Notes: a model not told the origin generated them from the sequence alone. 17,221 bases of DNA from Devosiaceae bacterium (GCA_021648585.1 JAKISM010000033.1:1-17221); one strand, 5' to 3'. Counted from the stretch's first letter, positions 7,149 through 14,465 are shown. Made by a program: numbers and translations.

Positions 7149-7359
7149 TATTAATTAATCCTGATGATTTGAAACTAAAAATGATGTATAAACTAGTTTA
7201 TTCTATCAATATAGCATTTTCTAAATTCAATTATGCTAATTGAATTACGCTGGCTTCGCCGTACACCGCACTCGCTATCGCTCATACGGTGATAGCATTT
7301 GGCATTGAAAATGCTAAATGCTATAAATAAGAATATATATTCATTTAAGAAAGTGCAAG
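7149..7359. other. Divergent leuS-yggS intergenic region with palindromes
   Basis: The 211-bp region must hold promoters for leuS and yggS. It contains a perfect 14-bp palindrome (7188-7201, ataaactagtttat), a 10-bp-arm inverted repeat with a 3-nt loop (7224-7246), a ccgta/tacgg pair around GC-richer sequence (7259-7289), and a long hairpin (7292-7324). Possible -10-like AT-rich boxes are present on both strands, but none has a convincing -35 partner, so no promoter is called. Confidence 0.6.
7292..7324. repeat. Long hairpin upstream of yggS
   Basis: Outer arms atagcattt (7292-7300) and aaatgctat (7316-7324) are perfect inverted copies. A g-t wobble pair and an inner 5-bp stem, gcatt / aatgc, continue the helix to a gaa loop, giving about 15 bp. 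A direct copy of the arm (atagcattt) also occurs at 7211-7219. No T-run follows on either strand, so it is not a standard terminator. Confidence 0.65.
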
Positions 7360-8052
7360 ATGTCAAAGCAAGAAATAAGTGCTGTTAGTAAGCTAAAAGA
7401 AATAGAAATAAAAATTGGCAAGGCAAAAAATAGAATAGTAGGTTATGATGGTGAGCCTATTAGTCCAACTTTAATTTGTGTTAGTAAAAACTTTTCTTCT
7501 GATGATATTGTCCCGCTCTTAAAAGCAGGACAGCGAGTATTTGGAGAAAACCGTGTGCAAGAGGCGCAAAGTAAATGGCCTGCACTAAAACAACAATATA
7601 ATGATGTTGTTTTGCATTTAATTGGCCCATTGCAAACAAATAAGGTTCGTGATGTTATTAAATTATTTGATGTGATTGAAAGCGTTGATAGAGAAAAACT
7701 GGCAAAAAAATTACGTGCTGAGATGGATTTAGCTGGCAAAGAGTTGCCATGCTTTGTGCAGGTGAATATTGGGCAGGAAGAACAAAAAGCAGGAATTGCA
7801 CCAGAGCAAACAATAGAATTTGTTAAAAAATGTCAAAATGAATATGGTCTAAATATTGTTGGGTTAATGTGTATTCCACCATTTGATGAAGCGCCGGGCC
7901 CATATTTTGCAATGTTGGCAAGTTTGGCACAAAAGGCTAATGTGAGATATTTATCTATGGGTATGAGCAAAGATTATGAGGTTGCTATTATGATGGGGGC
8001 AACCCATGTTAGAATTGGAACTGCTTTGTTTGGTAAAAGAGATGTAAATTGA
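7360..8052 (+). CDS. yggS: YggS/PROSC-family PLP homeostasis protein
   Basis: A 230-residue member of the YggS / PLPBP family, a cytosolic single-domain alanine-racemase-like barrel that binds pyridoxal phosphate and keeps vitamin B6 and amino-acid pools balanced; no enzymatic activity is established for the family. The PLP lysine is Lys43 in CVSKNF. Signature blocks are VFGENRVQEAQSKW, HLIGPLQTNK, VQVNIGQEEQKAGI, GLMCIPP and SMGMSKDYEVAIMMGATHVRIGTALFG, the last being the phosphate-binding region. Length is normal. It is divergent from leuS and followed by a 209-bp gap before the response regulator. Upstream bases aagaaag could serve as a weak ribosome-binding site. Confidence 0.95.
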   Translation: MSKQEISAVSKLKEIEIKIGKAKNRIVGYDGEPISPTLICVSKNFSSDDIVPLLKAGQRVFGENRVQEAQSKWPALKQQYNDVVLHLIGPLQTNKVRDVIKLFDVIESVDREKLAKKLRAEMDLAGKELPCFVQVNIGQEEQKAGIAPEQTIEFVKKCQNEYGLNIVGLMCIPPFDEAPGPYFAMLASLAQKANVRYLSMGMSKDYEVAIMMGATHVRIGTALFGKRDVN

Positions 8053-8261
8053 CTTAGTGTTCAATTCTAATCACTATCATTTGATTGGAGTTAATAATCT
8101 ATCGGGGTAAGGGTATATTTGCTAGGGTATAATAAAGACGACCAACTTTAGCGGAAGAAGCCTTAGCAGTGTGAGCGTGGAAAAAGAATAACGGCGGGGG
8201 TGCTGCCGGGAGCAAAGCGACCAACGGCGGCAAGAATAAAGAGAAAAAAGCGAAAGATATT
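8053..8261 (+). other. yggS-regulator intergenic region with a start-less open frame
   Basis: The 209-bp gap is AT-rich up to about 8150, then locally GC- and purine-rich. A TATAAT at 8128-8133 could be a -10 box for the regulator, but no good -35 lies 17 bp upstream. From 8175 to 8261 the frame of the response regulator is open without ATG, GTG or TTG; the codons read as Ala/Gly/Lys/Asn-rich low-complexity residues. The frame closes at a TGA at 8172-8174. It may simply be leader sequence, or the relic of a longer N-terminus. Confidence 0.45.
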
Positions 8262-8945
8262 ATGAACAAACGCAAAATATTAATTATTGATGATGAAGAT
8301 GAATTACGTAAAAACCTAGCAGAACAGCTTGATTTTTATGAAGAGTTTGAAACCTCTGAAGCGCATAATGCGATAACAGCGCTTGATATGATTAAAGACA
8401 CTCACTTTGATTTGTTAATATTAGATGTTGGCTTGCCTGATATGGATGGGCGTGAAGCTATTAAAATAATGCGGCGTGAGGGGTTTAATAGCCCTATTGT
8501 GCTTTTAACGGGTCATGTTAGCGATGCAGATGAAGTTTTGGGGCTTGATGCTGGGGCAAATGATTATGTAACAAAGCCTTTTCGCTTTTCTGTTTTATTA
8601 GCTAGAATTCGCTCGGCTTTGCGTCAGTTCGATCAAAGCGAAGGTGTTATGTATAATATTGGGCAATACTGTTTTATGCCAGCGCAAAAAATATTAGTGG
8701 CAGATGATGGTATTAAAATACGACTGACTGATAAAGAAACATCAATTATGAAATATCTTTATCGTGCAGGTAGGAAAACCGTTTCTAAAGAGGAGTTATT
8801 AAAAGAGGTTTGGGGCTATAATAATCGAGTAACAACCCATACTCTTGAAACGCATATATATCGCTTAAGGCAAAAAATAGAACATGATCCTGCAAATGTA
8901 CGCTTGCTTGTTACCCAAGAAGGGGGTTATCTTCTTGTACCGTAG
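8262..8945 (+). CDS. OmpR/PhoB-family response regulator
   Basis: A 227-residue two-domain regulator. The receiver domain (1-120) has the acidic pocket D10-D11, the phosphorylated Asp55 in LILDVGLPDMDG, Thr83 in LLTGH, and Lys105 in DYVTKPF. The C-terminal winged-helix domain (about 135-227) carries LTDKETSIMKYLYRAGRKTV and the recognition helix TTHTLETHIYRLRQKIE, ending EGGYLLVP. So it should bind DNA when phosphorylated by a sensor kinase. No kinase is nearby, so it is an orphan regulator here. As I recall, an orphan regulator beside a small cNMP-binding protein and xth is a conserved arrangement in Rhizobiales, but I do not recognise a settled gene symbol. The ATG is preceded by a weak gaaag site. 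Confidence 0.9.
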   Translation: MNKRKILIIDDEDELRKNLAEQLDFYEEFETSEAHNAITALDMIKDTHFDLLILDVGLPDMDGREAIKIMRREGFNSPIVLLTGHVSDADEVLGLDAGANDYVTKPFRFSVLLARIRSALRQFDQSEGVMYNIGQYCFMPAQKILVADDGIKIRLTDKETSIMKYLYRAGRKTVSKEELLKEVWGYNNRVTTHTLETHIYRLRQKIEHDPANVRLLVTQEGGYLLVP

Positions 8946-9012
8946 GTCTAATAAAAAAGACTAATATGGTATGTTTATGTGATTAGAATTTGGTTTGGGG
9001 CATTGCTATAAT

Positions 9013-9453
9013 ATGGGGCTAGATAATATTAATGCGATGATTGCTAATGTAGAATTTTTTTCTATTTGCAATGATGAGCAAATTCGCCTTTTGGCTTTTG
9101 CAAGCGAAATGCAGCGCTATAATGCTAGAGATATTATCGCAAAGGATAATGTTGGTACTGATGGAGCTTATATTATCAATCAGGGCACGGTCCTTATAAA
9201 TGATGATAAAGAGCTAGATAAAAAACCATATTTTATCTCTGGGCCTAATAAACTTATAGGTGAGCGAAGCTTATTGCTAAATCGCCCATTACGCTCTGTT
9301 CTTATTGCCAGTGATAATGTTGAGGCGTTGTTTGTCCCACAAAAAGCATTTTTCAAATTATTACGACAATACCCAGAAATGGCAGCTTTAATTGCCAAAA
9401 GGATTGAAGAAAACTTGGATAATTATTTGCGCTCATTTGATGGTTTGCGTTAG
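9013..9453 (+). CDS. Stand-alone cyclic-nucleotide-binding domain protein
   Basis: A 146-residue protein consisting of one cNMP-binding (Crp-type) beta-barrel and a C-terminal helix, without a DNA-binding domain. The phosphate-binding cassette is recognisable as IGERSLLLNRPLRSV (82-96), with the Glu (84) and Arg-Ser pair (94-95) that contact cyclic nucleotide in CRP-type domains. So ligand binding is possible. The segment FFSICNDEQIRLLAFASEMQRY is the usual N-terminal helix. I chose the ATG at 9013 over the TTG at 8995 because the N-terminus MGLDNINAMIANV then aligns with how I recall rhizobial homologues beginning. The GGGG at 8997-9000 may be the ribosome-binding site. It follows the response regulator by 67 nt on the same strand, hinting at a shared signalling role. 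Target unknown. Confidence 0.8.
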   Translation: MGLDNINAMIANVEFFSICNDEQIRLLAFASEMQRYNARDIIAKDNVGTDGAYIINQGTVLINDDKELDKKPYFISGPNKLIGERSLLLNRPLRSVLIASDNVEALFVPQKAFFKLLRQYPEMAALIAKRIEENLDNYLRSFDGLR

Positions 9454-9469
9454 GGGTAGTTTTAAGAAA

Positions 9470-10273
9470 TTATTCAAATGTTGCAACTAATGGCACGTGA
9501 TCTGAAGGTTTTTCTTTCCAGCCCCTTGCTTCCCTTATAATTTTTACAACTGTTGAAAGTTCTGCAACATCAGGGCTTGCCCAAATATGATCGAGCCGAC
9601 GACCCTTATCCGCTTTATTCCAATCTTTAGCACGATAAGACCACCAAGAATAAAGTCTTTCGCTGGTTGGAATGTGCTTACGAATAACATCAACCCAATT
9701 TCCTCTATCACGCAACCTGTTTAAAAGCTCTATTTCTTGTGGTGTATGACTGACAACTTTGAGTAATTGCTTGTGAGACCAAACATCATTTTCATGCGGG
9801 GCGATATTAAAATCACCAACAATTATTTGATTTTTTCTAAAATCAGGCTCATCAAACCAGCTTTGCATTTCTGAATAAAAATCTAATTTATGCGCAAATT
9901 TAGGGTTTATCTCTCTATCAGCCTCATCTCCGCCTGCTGGAATATAAAAATTATGAATAGTGATATTGCGAGATTTATATGAGATATTTGCGCTTATATG
10001 GCGAGACTGCTCGATATTACAAAATGTTCTCTTGTTGATATTATTTAGTGGCAGGCGTGATAATAGAGCAACTCCGTGATAGGATTTTTGCCCGTTTATT
10101 GCTTGATATTGATAACCTGCATTGGCAAAAAATTCAGCAGGGAAATGATCATTAGTGCATTTGATTTCTTGCAGTGCAAGAATATCTGGCTTGGTATCAT
10201 TAAGAAACTTAACAACCATTTCGCGCCGCAAGCGAACGGAATTAATGTTCCAAGTGGCAAGTGTGATTGGCAT
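9470..10273 (-). CDS. xth: Exodeoxyribonuclease III (AP endonuclease)
   Basis: A 267-residue member of the exonuclease III / APE1 family, which cuts DNA at abasic sites and trims 3' ends in base excision repair. Active-site blocks are all visible: TWNINSVR with Asn9, LALQEIKC with metal-binding Glu36, SYHGVALLSR, NFYIPAGGD with its Tyr, VGDFNIAP with the catalytic Asp and Asn, RRLDHIWAS, and the C-terminal SDHVPLVATF with the Asp-His pair. Length is standard. It starts 11 nt after lolA; its AAGG ribosome-binding site overlaps the lolA stop codon, so the two are translationally linked. It converges with the cNMP-binding gene with only 16 nt between the stops and no visible terminator. Confidence 0.95.
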   Translation of the reverse strand: MPITLATWNINSVRLRREMVVKFLNDTKPDILALQEIKCTNDHFPAEFFANAGYQYQAINGQKSYHGVALLSRLPLNNINKRTFCNIEQSRHISANISYKSRNITIHNFYIPAGGDEADREINPKFAHKLDFYSEMQSWFDEPDFRKNQIIVGDFNIAPHENDVWSHKQLLKVVSHTPQEIELLNRLRDRGNWVDVIRKHIPTSERLYSWWSYRAKDWNKADKGRRLDHIWASPDVAELSTVVKIIREARGWKEKPSDHVPLVATFE

Positions 10274-10284
10274 GATAATAAACC

Positions 10285-10902
10285 TTATTTTCTTTTAGCA
10301 CCATATTGAGCTGGAATATAAAAATAGGCTTTAGGTATAATAAGGTTTTTTTGTACATCATAGAGGGAAAATGTAAGTTGTGCACCGCTTGGTTCGGTCA
10401 ACACCCATTGCACAAGGTCTTTTGTTTCGATTTCAAATATTAGCGCAACTTTAACAGGGCCTATTTGCGTTTCATCTACTATTGTTATTGCAATATAATC
10501 CTCTGAAGCAGTAACTTCAGTAATATTGGCATCAAGCAGGTTTATTTTCTCATTTAAGAAAATGCGTAAAGGGATTTGATCTTGAGGGTAGGCAAATTTA
10601 GTTTCCTCACGTCTATCAATAACATAAAAACCACGCCCTATTGAGATAATTTCTTCACGTGATGGGGGGGCATAGCGAAAGCGAATTTTATCTGGACGAT
10701 CAAGATAAAACATTCCCTCAGTGCGTGCGCCACTTGAATCAATTTGTAAGAACTTTCCAACCATAGTTTTAATATCAGAATTATATTGGCTTATTTCATT
10801 GATGAGGTCTATTTGCTCTTGTGTTAATGAATGTTCAAGCGATTTTACAGGGTTGATTGCTAAAATGATAATTATAATGAATAGGGTTAGGCGTTTAAGC
10901 AT
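10285..10902 (-). CDS. lolA: LolA-family outer-membrane lipoprotein carrier protein
   Basis: A 205-residue periplasmic chaperone-type protein that ferries lipoproteins from the LolCDE transporter to the outer membrane. A signal peptide (MLKRLTLFIIIIILAINPVKS) is followed by a LolA fold: FLQIDSSGARTEGMFYLDRPDKIRFRYAPP is the classic pair of beta strands with the conserved arginine, then IISIGRGFYVIDRR, PLRIFL, and the C-terminal LTEPSGAQLTFSLYDVQ. Length and order fit alphaproteobacterial LolA. It sits between a small secreted protein gene (75 nt upstream) and xth (11 nt downstream), and ftsK-lolA-xth order is, as I recall, common in Rhizobiales. A GGA eight bases before the ATG is the likely ribosome-binding site. 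Confidence 0.92.
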   Translation of the reverse strand: MLKRLTLFIIIIILAINPVKSLEHSLTQEQIDLINEISQYNSDIKTMVGKFLQIDSSGARTEGMFYLDRPDKIRFRYAPPSREEIISIGRGFYVIDRREETKFAYPQDQIPLRIFLNEKINLLDANITEVTASEDYIAITIVDETQIGPVKVALIFEIETKDLVQWVLTEPSGAQLTFSLYDVQKNLIIPKAYFYIPAQYGAKRK

Positions 10903-10977
10903 TTGAGCGAATCCATTGTGATTTTAAACTAAAATATAGTTAGCCTAAAATTACGGCAATATCACGATAAAATATTA

Positions 10978-11220
10978 TTATTGTGGTTTTTTACAAACTA
11001 TAGTTCCAAAAATTGTTGCCCCTGTTGGCAGATCAATTTTTATACGAGTATTGCTTGTTACGCCAATTTCAGAACAAAATTGTTTTAATTGTTTTTCGCT
11101 CATTAGGTGGTTTAGGCTTTCGTTTAGATTTGCATTGTTTTCGCCTTGCTCGTTTGCAATTGCAACAGAGGCAAGAAAAGTCATTAGGATAAAGCTAAAA
11201 ATAAGTAAAAATTTGTTCAT
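10978..11220 (-). CDS. Small secreted protein of unknown function
   Basis: An 80-residue protein with a clear signal peptide (MNKFLLIFSFILMTFLASVAIA) and probable cleavage before NEQGENN, leaving about 58 residues. The mature part is acidic and Asn/Glu-rich at first, then has KQLKQFCSEIG and ends TGATIFGTIVCKKPQ. Its two cysteines could form a disulfide in the periplasm. I do not recognise the family. The start at 11220 is preferred over the ATG at 11226 because AGGA (11230-11227) lies six bases before it but directly touches the earlier one. The leader can fold into two adjacent hairpins that include this ribosome-binding site. It lies between ftsK and lolA on the same strand, 113 nt after ftsK. 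Confidence 0.75.
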   Translation of the reverse strand: MNKFLLIFSFILMTFLASVAIANEQGENNANLNESLNHLMSEKQLKQFCSEIGVTSNTRIKIDLPTGATIFGTIVCKKPQ

Positions 11221-11221
11221 A

Positions 11222-11269
11222 ATCATTCCTTTGGATTGTTGTTTGGAATGATGCTTAACACAGTTAAGC
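11222..11269 (-). promoter_or_regulatory. Two abutting hairpins in the leader of the small secreted protein
   Basis: In mRNA order, a 7-bp stem with 3-nt loop, gcttaac-tgt-gttaagc (11269-11253), is followed without a gap by an 8-bp stem. The second stem is atcattcc (11252-11245) with ggaatgat (11229-11222) around a 15-nt A-rich loop. The 3' arm contains the GGA of the ribosome-binding site and ends one base before the chosen ATG, so the fold would block translation. The first stem is also a DNA palindrome and could instead be an operator. Confidence 0.55.
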
Positions 11270-11333
11270 TGAGTAATCGGTGAGCAAGATGTCAGTGATT
11301 TGTCACCTATACTAAGTTTTGGATAGGAGTTGA

Positions 11334-13859
11334 TTAATAATCAACTCCATCACCAACAAGAATTTCACGCTTGCCAGCGTGGCCAGCTGGGGAAATAATT
11401 CCTTCTTGTTCCATTTTTTCAATTAAAGTTGCAGCACGGTTATAGCCGATTGAAAGGCGGCGCTGAATATAAGAAGTTGAGACTTTTCTATCATTAAGAA
11501 CAATATTTACTGCTTTGTCATATAATTCATCACCCGAACCGCCAAATTCACCGCTGTCAGAAAATGAGCCCTCTTCTTCTACTTCTTGAGTTATTGTTTC
11601 TAAATAATCAGGAGTGCCTTGAGCTTTAAGATGAGAAACTACGTCTTCTACTTCTTGATCTGAGCAAAAGGGGCCATGAAGTCGGCTAGTGCGACCGCCG
11701 CCAGCCATATAAAGCATATCACCCATGCCCAATAATTGCTCTGCTCCCATTTCGCCCAAAATTGTACGAGAATCAATTTTTGAGGTTACTTGAAATGAAA
11801 TTCTAGTTGGAAAATTGGCTTTGATTGTGCCAGTTATAACGTCAACAGATGGGCGTTGAGTTGCAGTTATTAAATGAATGCCAGCAGCTCTGGCCATTTG
11901 CGCTAAACGCTGAATAGCACCTTCAATATCTTTACCCGCAACCATCATGAGATCTGCCATTTCATCAACAACTATTACAATGAACGGCAATGGCTCAAGT
12001 TCAAACGTTTCGCTTTCATATATTGGCTCACCAGTTTCTTTGTTAAAACCTGTTTGCACCGTGCGAGTTATTATTTCGCCTTTTTTAGCGGCATCTTTAA
12101 CACGCTTATTAAAGCCATCAATATTACGCACACCAATTTTGCTCATTTTGCGATAGCGATCTTCCATCTCACGCACCGCCCATTTAAGCGCTACCACCGC
12201 TTTTGATGGATCAGTAACAACTGGCGATAATAGATGTGGAATGCCATCATAGACCGAAAGTTCAAGCATTTTAGGATCAATCATTATTAAACGACATTGC
12301 TCAGGGGTCATGCGATAAAGAAGAGATAATATCATAGTATTGATACCAACAGATTTACCAGAGCCAGTTGTACCTGCAATTAGCAGGTGAGGCATACGAG
12401 CGAGATCGACAATAATTGGCTCACCACCAATGGTTTTTCCTAAACAAATATTTAGTTTGCCCTTAGCCTTTTCAAAATCACTTGAGGCTAGCATTTCACG
12501 TAAATATACGGTTTCTCTTTGTTGGTTTGGCAATTCAATGCCAATAGCATTGCGTCCCGGAACAACGGCAATACGAGCAGAAATAGCGCTCATTGAGCGT
12601 GCTATATCATCGGCTAAGGATATAACTCGGCTAGATTTAATACCGGGGGCTGGCTCAAGTTCAAACAATGTTACAACAGGGCCAGGTCGAACATTTGTTA
12701 TATCACCTTTAACACCAAAATCAGCTAACACGCTTTCAAGTTGGCGGGCTTTTTCTTCTAATATTTGTGGGCGATGTTCATTAGCTACTTCTCTGACAAT
12801 AGGGCTTGCAAGTAAATTGAGTTGCGGTAATTCAAAGCCTTGTTGCTTTAATAGCGAGCCTTGTGCTTCAAGCGCTTGGCGCTTGCCTTGCTTTGGACGC
12901 TGGGCAAGCGAGCCAATACGATTTGTTGTGTTAGGCATTGCTGTGTTATTATTAGTAAGAAATTCTGGTATGGGATCAAATGAAGTTGGTGCGTTACTAA
13001 TATCACTAGTTGCGCTTAATTGATTTATATTCTGATCAAGGGAGGGCTCTAATCTTTCATTAAATGATTGATAGTTTGTCTCCGCCATTTGATGGTTTGT
13101 TTGAGGTTGATGAATAGTTGTTTTTTGCAAATTTGCTTCAGTGGTATTTATGCTCGTTGCATTTTTGTTCCACGCACGCTTCCAAGCGGTCTTTAGAGCA
13201 AAAATCATATGTACTATTGCACCCATAATAATATCAAAGATCCCAATGCGATTTTTTTCATCTTTAAGTGGATCAATATTTTTTGCTTTTTGTTTTATGC
13301 CAAATCCAGAACTTAAGAAAAGCAAGATAATAGATGGCATAAATAATAGGGCGGAATATAAAAGCGAAGATGGATAAGATGGTTTAGCGCCAGCAATAAG
13401 GCTAACTAAAGAAACAAAGCTATCGCCAATAAGACCACCAAGACCAGTTGGTAAAGGCCATGTGTTTGGAGTAGCAATAAAGGCAAAAAATGCAGCGCTA
13501 ATTATAGATGCAACAAGCCAAGTGCTGAGTTGCATAATCGGGTGTTTTAATGATTGTTGTTTGATAAGTTGAAATGCCCAAAAAGCTGGTGGAATAATTA
13601 TAATTAAGCTGGCAATGCCAATAAATTGAAAAGATAAGTCAGCAATTATTGCTCCCATTGTGCCTAACCAATTATTGGTTGGCTGATCCGTAGCATAAGA
13701 AAGCGATGGATCACCTACTGACCAAGTGGCAAGCGCAGTTAGAAAAATTAGGATAAAGGATAATAAAATAAAGCCTGCAAGACGTGCAGAAATGTGGACA
13801 TTAAAGCCTTCATATTTTTTATGATTTTTTTCTAGAAGTGAATTTGTTTTGCTGGCCAT
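11334..13859 (-). CDS. ftsK: DNA translocase FtsK
   Basis: An 841-residue membrane-anchored, septum-located ATPase that pumps DNA at division and helps resolve chromosome dimers at dif. The N-terminal part has four or so membrane spans (roughly residues 28-47, 69-94, 110-130, 167-184). A Gln/Asn-rich linker (about 235-340) follows, then the motor. Walker A is AGTTGSGKSVGIN near residue 500 and Walker B is FIVIVVDEMADLMM. The gamma winged-helix domain that reads KOPS sequences is at the C-terminus (YDKAVNIVLNDRKVSTSYIQRRLSIGYNRA). I chose the ATG at 13859 over a TTG three codons earlier. Length is typical for alphaproteobacteria. A CtrA-like box lies about 55-70 bp upstream. Confidence 0.96.
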   Translation of the reverse strand: MASKTNSLLEKNHKKYEGFNVHISARLAGFILLSFILIFLTALATWSVGDPSLSYATDQPTNNWLGTMGAIIADLSFQFIGIASLIIIIPPAFWAFQLIKQQSLKHPIMQLSTWLVASIISAAFFAFIATPNTWPLPTGLGGLIGDSFVSLVSLIAGAKPSYPSSLLYSALLFMPSIILLFLSSGFGIKQKAKNIDPLKDEKNRIGIFDIIMGAIVHMIFALKTAWKRAWNKNATSINTTEANLQKTTIHQPQTNHQMAETNYQSFNERLEPSLDQNINQLSATSDISNAPTSFDPIPEFLTNNNTAMPNTTNRIGSLAQRPKQGKRQALEAQGSLLKQQGFELPQLNLLASPIVREVANEHRPQILEEKARQLESVLADFGVKGDITNVRPGPVVTLFELEPAPGIKSSRVISLADDIARSMSAISARIAVVPGRNAIGIELPNQQRETVYLREMLASSDFEKAKGKLNICLGKTIGGEPIIVDLARMPHLLIAGTTGSGKSVGINTMILSLLYRMTPEQCRLIMIDPKMLELSVYDGIPHLLSPVVTDPSKAVVALKWAVREMEDRYRKMSKIGVRNIDGFNKRVKDAAKKGEIITRTVQTGFNKETGEPIYESETFELEPLPFIVIVVDEMADLMMVAGKDIEGAIQRLAQMARAAGIHLITATQRPSVDVITGTIKANFPTRISFQVTSKIDSRTILGEMGAEQLLGMGDMLYMAGGGRTSRLHGPFCSDQEVEDVVSHLKAQGTPDYLETITQEVEEEGSFSDSGEFGGSGDELYDKAVNIVLNDRKVSTSYIQRRLSIGYNRAATLIEKMEQEGIISPAGHAGKREILVGDGVDY

Positions 13860-13911
13860 TAAACTCAATTTTATGTTTAGTTTTTTGATATTGAGTAAAG
13901 CTTAGCAATGC

Positions 13912-13930
13912 ATGGTTAATCTTTGGTTAG
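13912..13930 (-). promoter_or_regulatory. CtrA-like binding box upstream of ftsK
   Basis: On the minus strand the sequence reads CTAA-CCAAAGA-TTAACCAT. The consensus for CtrA, the alphaproteobacterial cell-cycle regulator, is TTAA-N7-TTAA, and its preferred half-site in Caulobacter is TTAACCAT. One base of eight deviates. The position, 53-71 bp before the ftsK start, suits a promoter site, but AT-rich DNA gives such matches by chance. Confidence 0.45.
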
Positions 13931-13972
13931 TAATTTTAGGGAAACTAAAAACTTTTATTTTATTGTAGGGGA

Positions 13973-14001
13973 TTGATTTTTTACTAAAGTAAGTATATAG
14001 T
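13973..14001 (+). promoter_or_regulatory. Promoter of the MarR-hydrolase pair
   Basis: A -35 box TTGATT (13973-13978) and a -10 box TATAGT (13996-14001) are separated by the ideal 17 bp and lie 37 bp before the MarR start. Both are close to the sigma-70 consensus. Confidence 0.6.
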
Positions 14002-14014
14002 AAAGTTACTTTAG
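13984..14014. promoter_or_regulatory. Inverted-repeat operator over the MarR promoter
   Basis: Perfect 9-bp arms ctaaagtaa (13984-13992) and ttactttag (14006-14014) flank a 13-bp spacer that contains the -10 box. A further agtaa (13999-14003) forms an overlapping pair with the right arm. MarR proteins commonly bind such palindromes over their own promoters, so autorepression is the simplest reading. Confidence 0.65.
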
Positions 14015-14038
14015 CATATTGATATAAAGGGTTAAGCA

Positions 14039-14464
14039 ATGAAAATAAGCGGAAAAATAATAATAAGTAAAATTTTTGCCCTTAGAAATATTTTAGAAAA
14101 ATCAGGAAATGAAAGTATTTTTCAAGAATTTGGACTAAGCGTTAGCACATATGCGCCCTTAAAAATGGTTGCTCTTGGGCTTAGCACAATATCTCAAATG
14201 AAAGAGATTTCTACTGAAACTATCGCCAGCCTTGGGCAGAAAATTCAAAAACTGGAAAATCTAGGTTTAGTAATTAGAGAGTTAGATGAAAAGGACAAGA
14301 GAAAGTGGAATTTTCAGATTTCTACAAAGGGGGCGAATATTTTACAAAAAGTAGAAAAGCGATTTGACGAAGTGGGTGATGATATACTTTCAGATTTTAG
14401 CGAAAAAGAAAAAGAAAACTTGTGGCAGCTGTTAGAAAAAATTGAAATTAATTTGGAGCTTTAG
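14039..14464 (+). CDS. MarR-type winged-helix transcriptional regulator
   Basis: A 141-residue dimeric winged-helix regulator by its layout: an N-terminal helix (1-20), a DNA-binding core (about 45-105) and C-terminal dimer helices (VEKRFDEVGDDILSDFSEKEKENLWQLLEKI). The recognition-helix region is STETIASLGQKIQKLENLGLVIRELDEKDKRKWNFQISTKG, where LGLVIRELDEKDKRK matches the MarR wing pattern GLVxRxxDxxDxR. An aaaggg ribosome-binding site (14026-14031) is seven bases before the ATG. Composition is Lys/Asn/Glu-rich and the DNA looks more A-rich than the neighbouring core genes, suggesting transfer. The hydrolase gene follows 1 nt after the stop, so the two form an operon, probably repressed by this protein through the operator upstream. 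Ligand unknown. Confidence 0.82.
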   Translation: MKISGKIIISKIFALRNILEKSGNESIFQEFGLSVSTYAPLKMVALGLSTISQMKEISTETIASLGQKIQKLENLGLVIRELDEKDKRKWNFQISTKGANILQKVEKRFDEVGDDILSDFSEKEKENLWQLLEKIEINLEL

Positions 14465-14465
14465 A

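Noticed and set aside
8995..9012. TTG at 8995 as the start of the cNMP-binding protein
   Set aside because: The extra residues (MGHCYN) do not fit the N-terminus as I recall it in homologues, and ATG at 9013 gives the expected one.
12430..13023. A 197-codon plus-strand open frame opposite ftsK
   Set aside because: It lies entirely within the firmly identified ftsK gene on the other strand, has no recognisable family features, and is explained by the codon bias of ftsK.
13860..13868. TTG at 13868 as the start of ftsK
   Set aside because: An ATG three codons later gives a normal FtsK N-terminus, and there is no stronger ribosome-binding site for the TTG.
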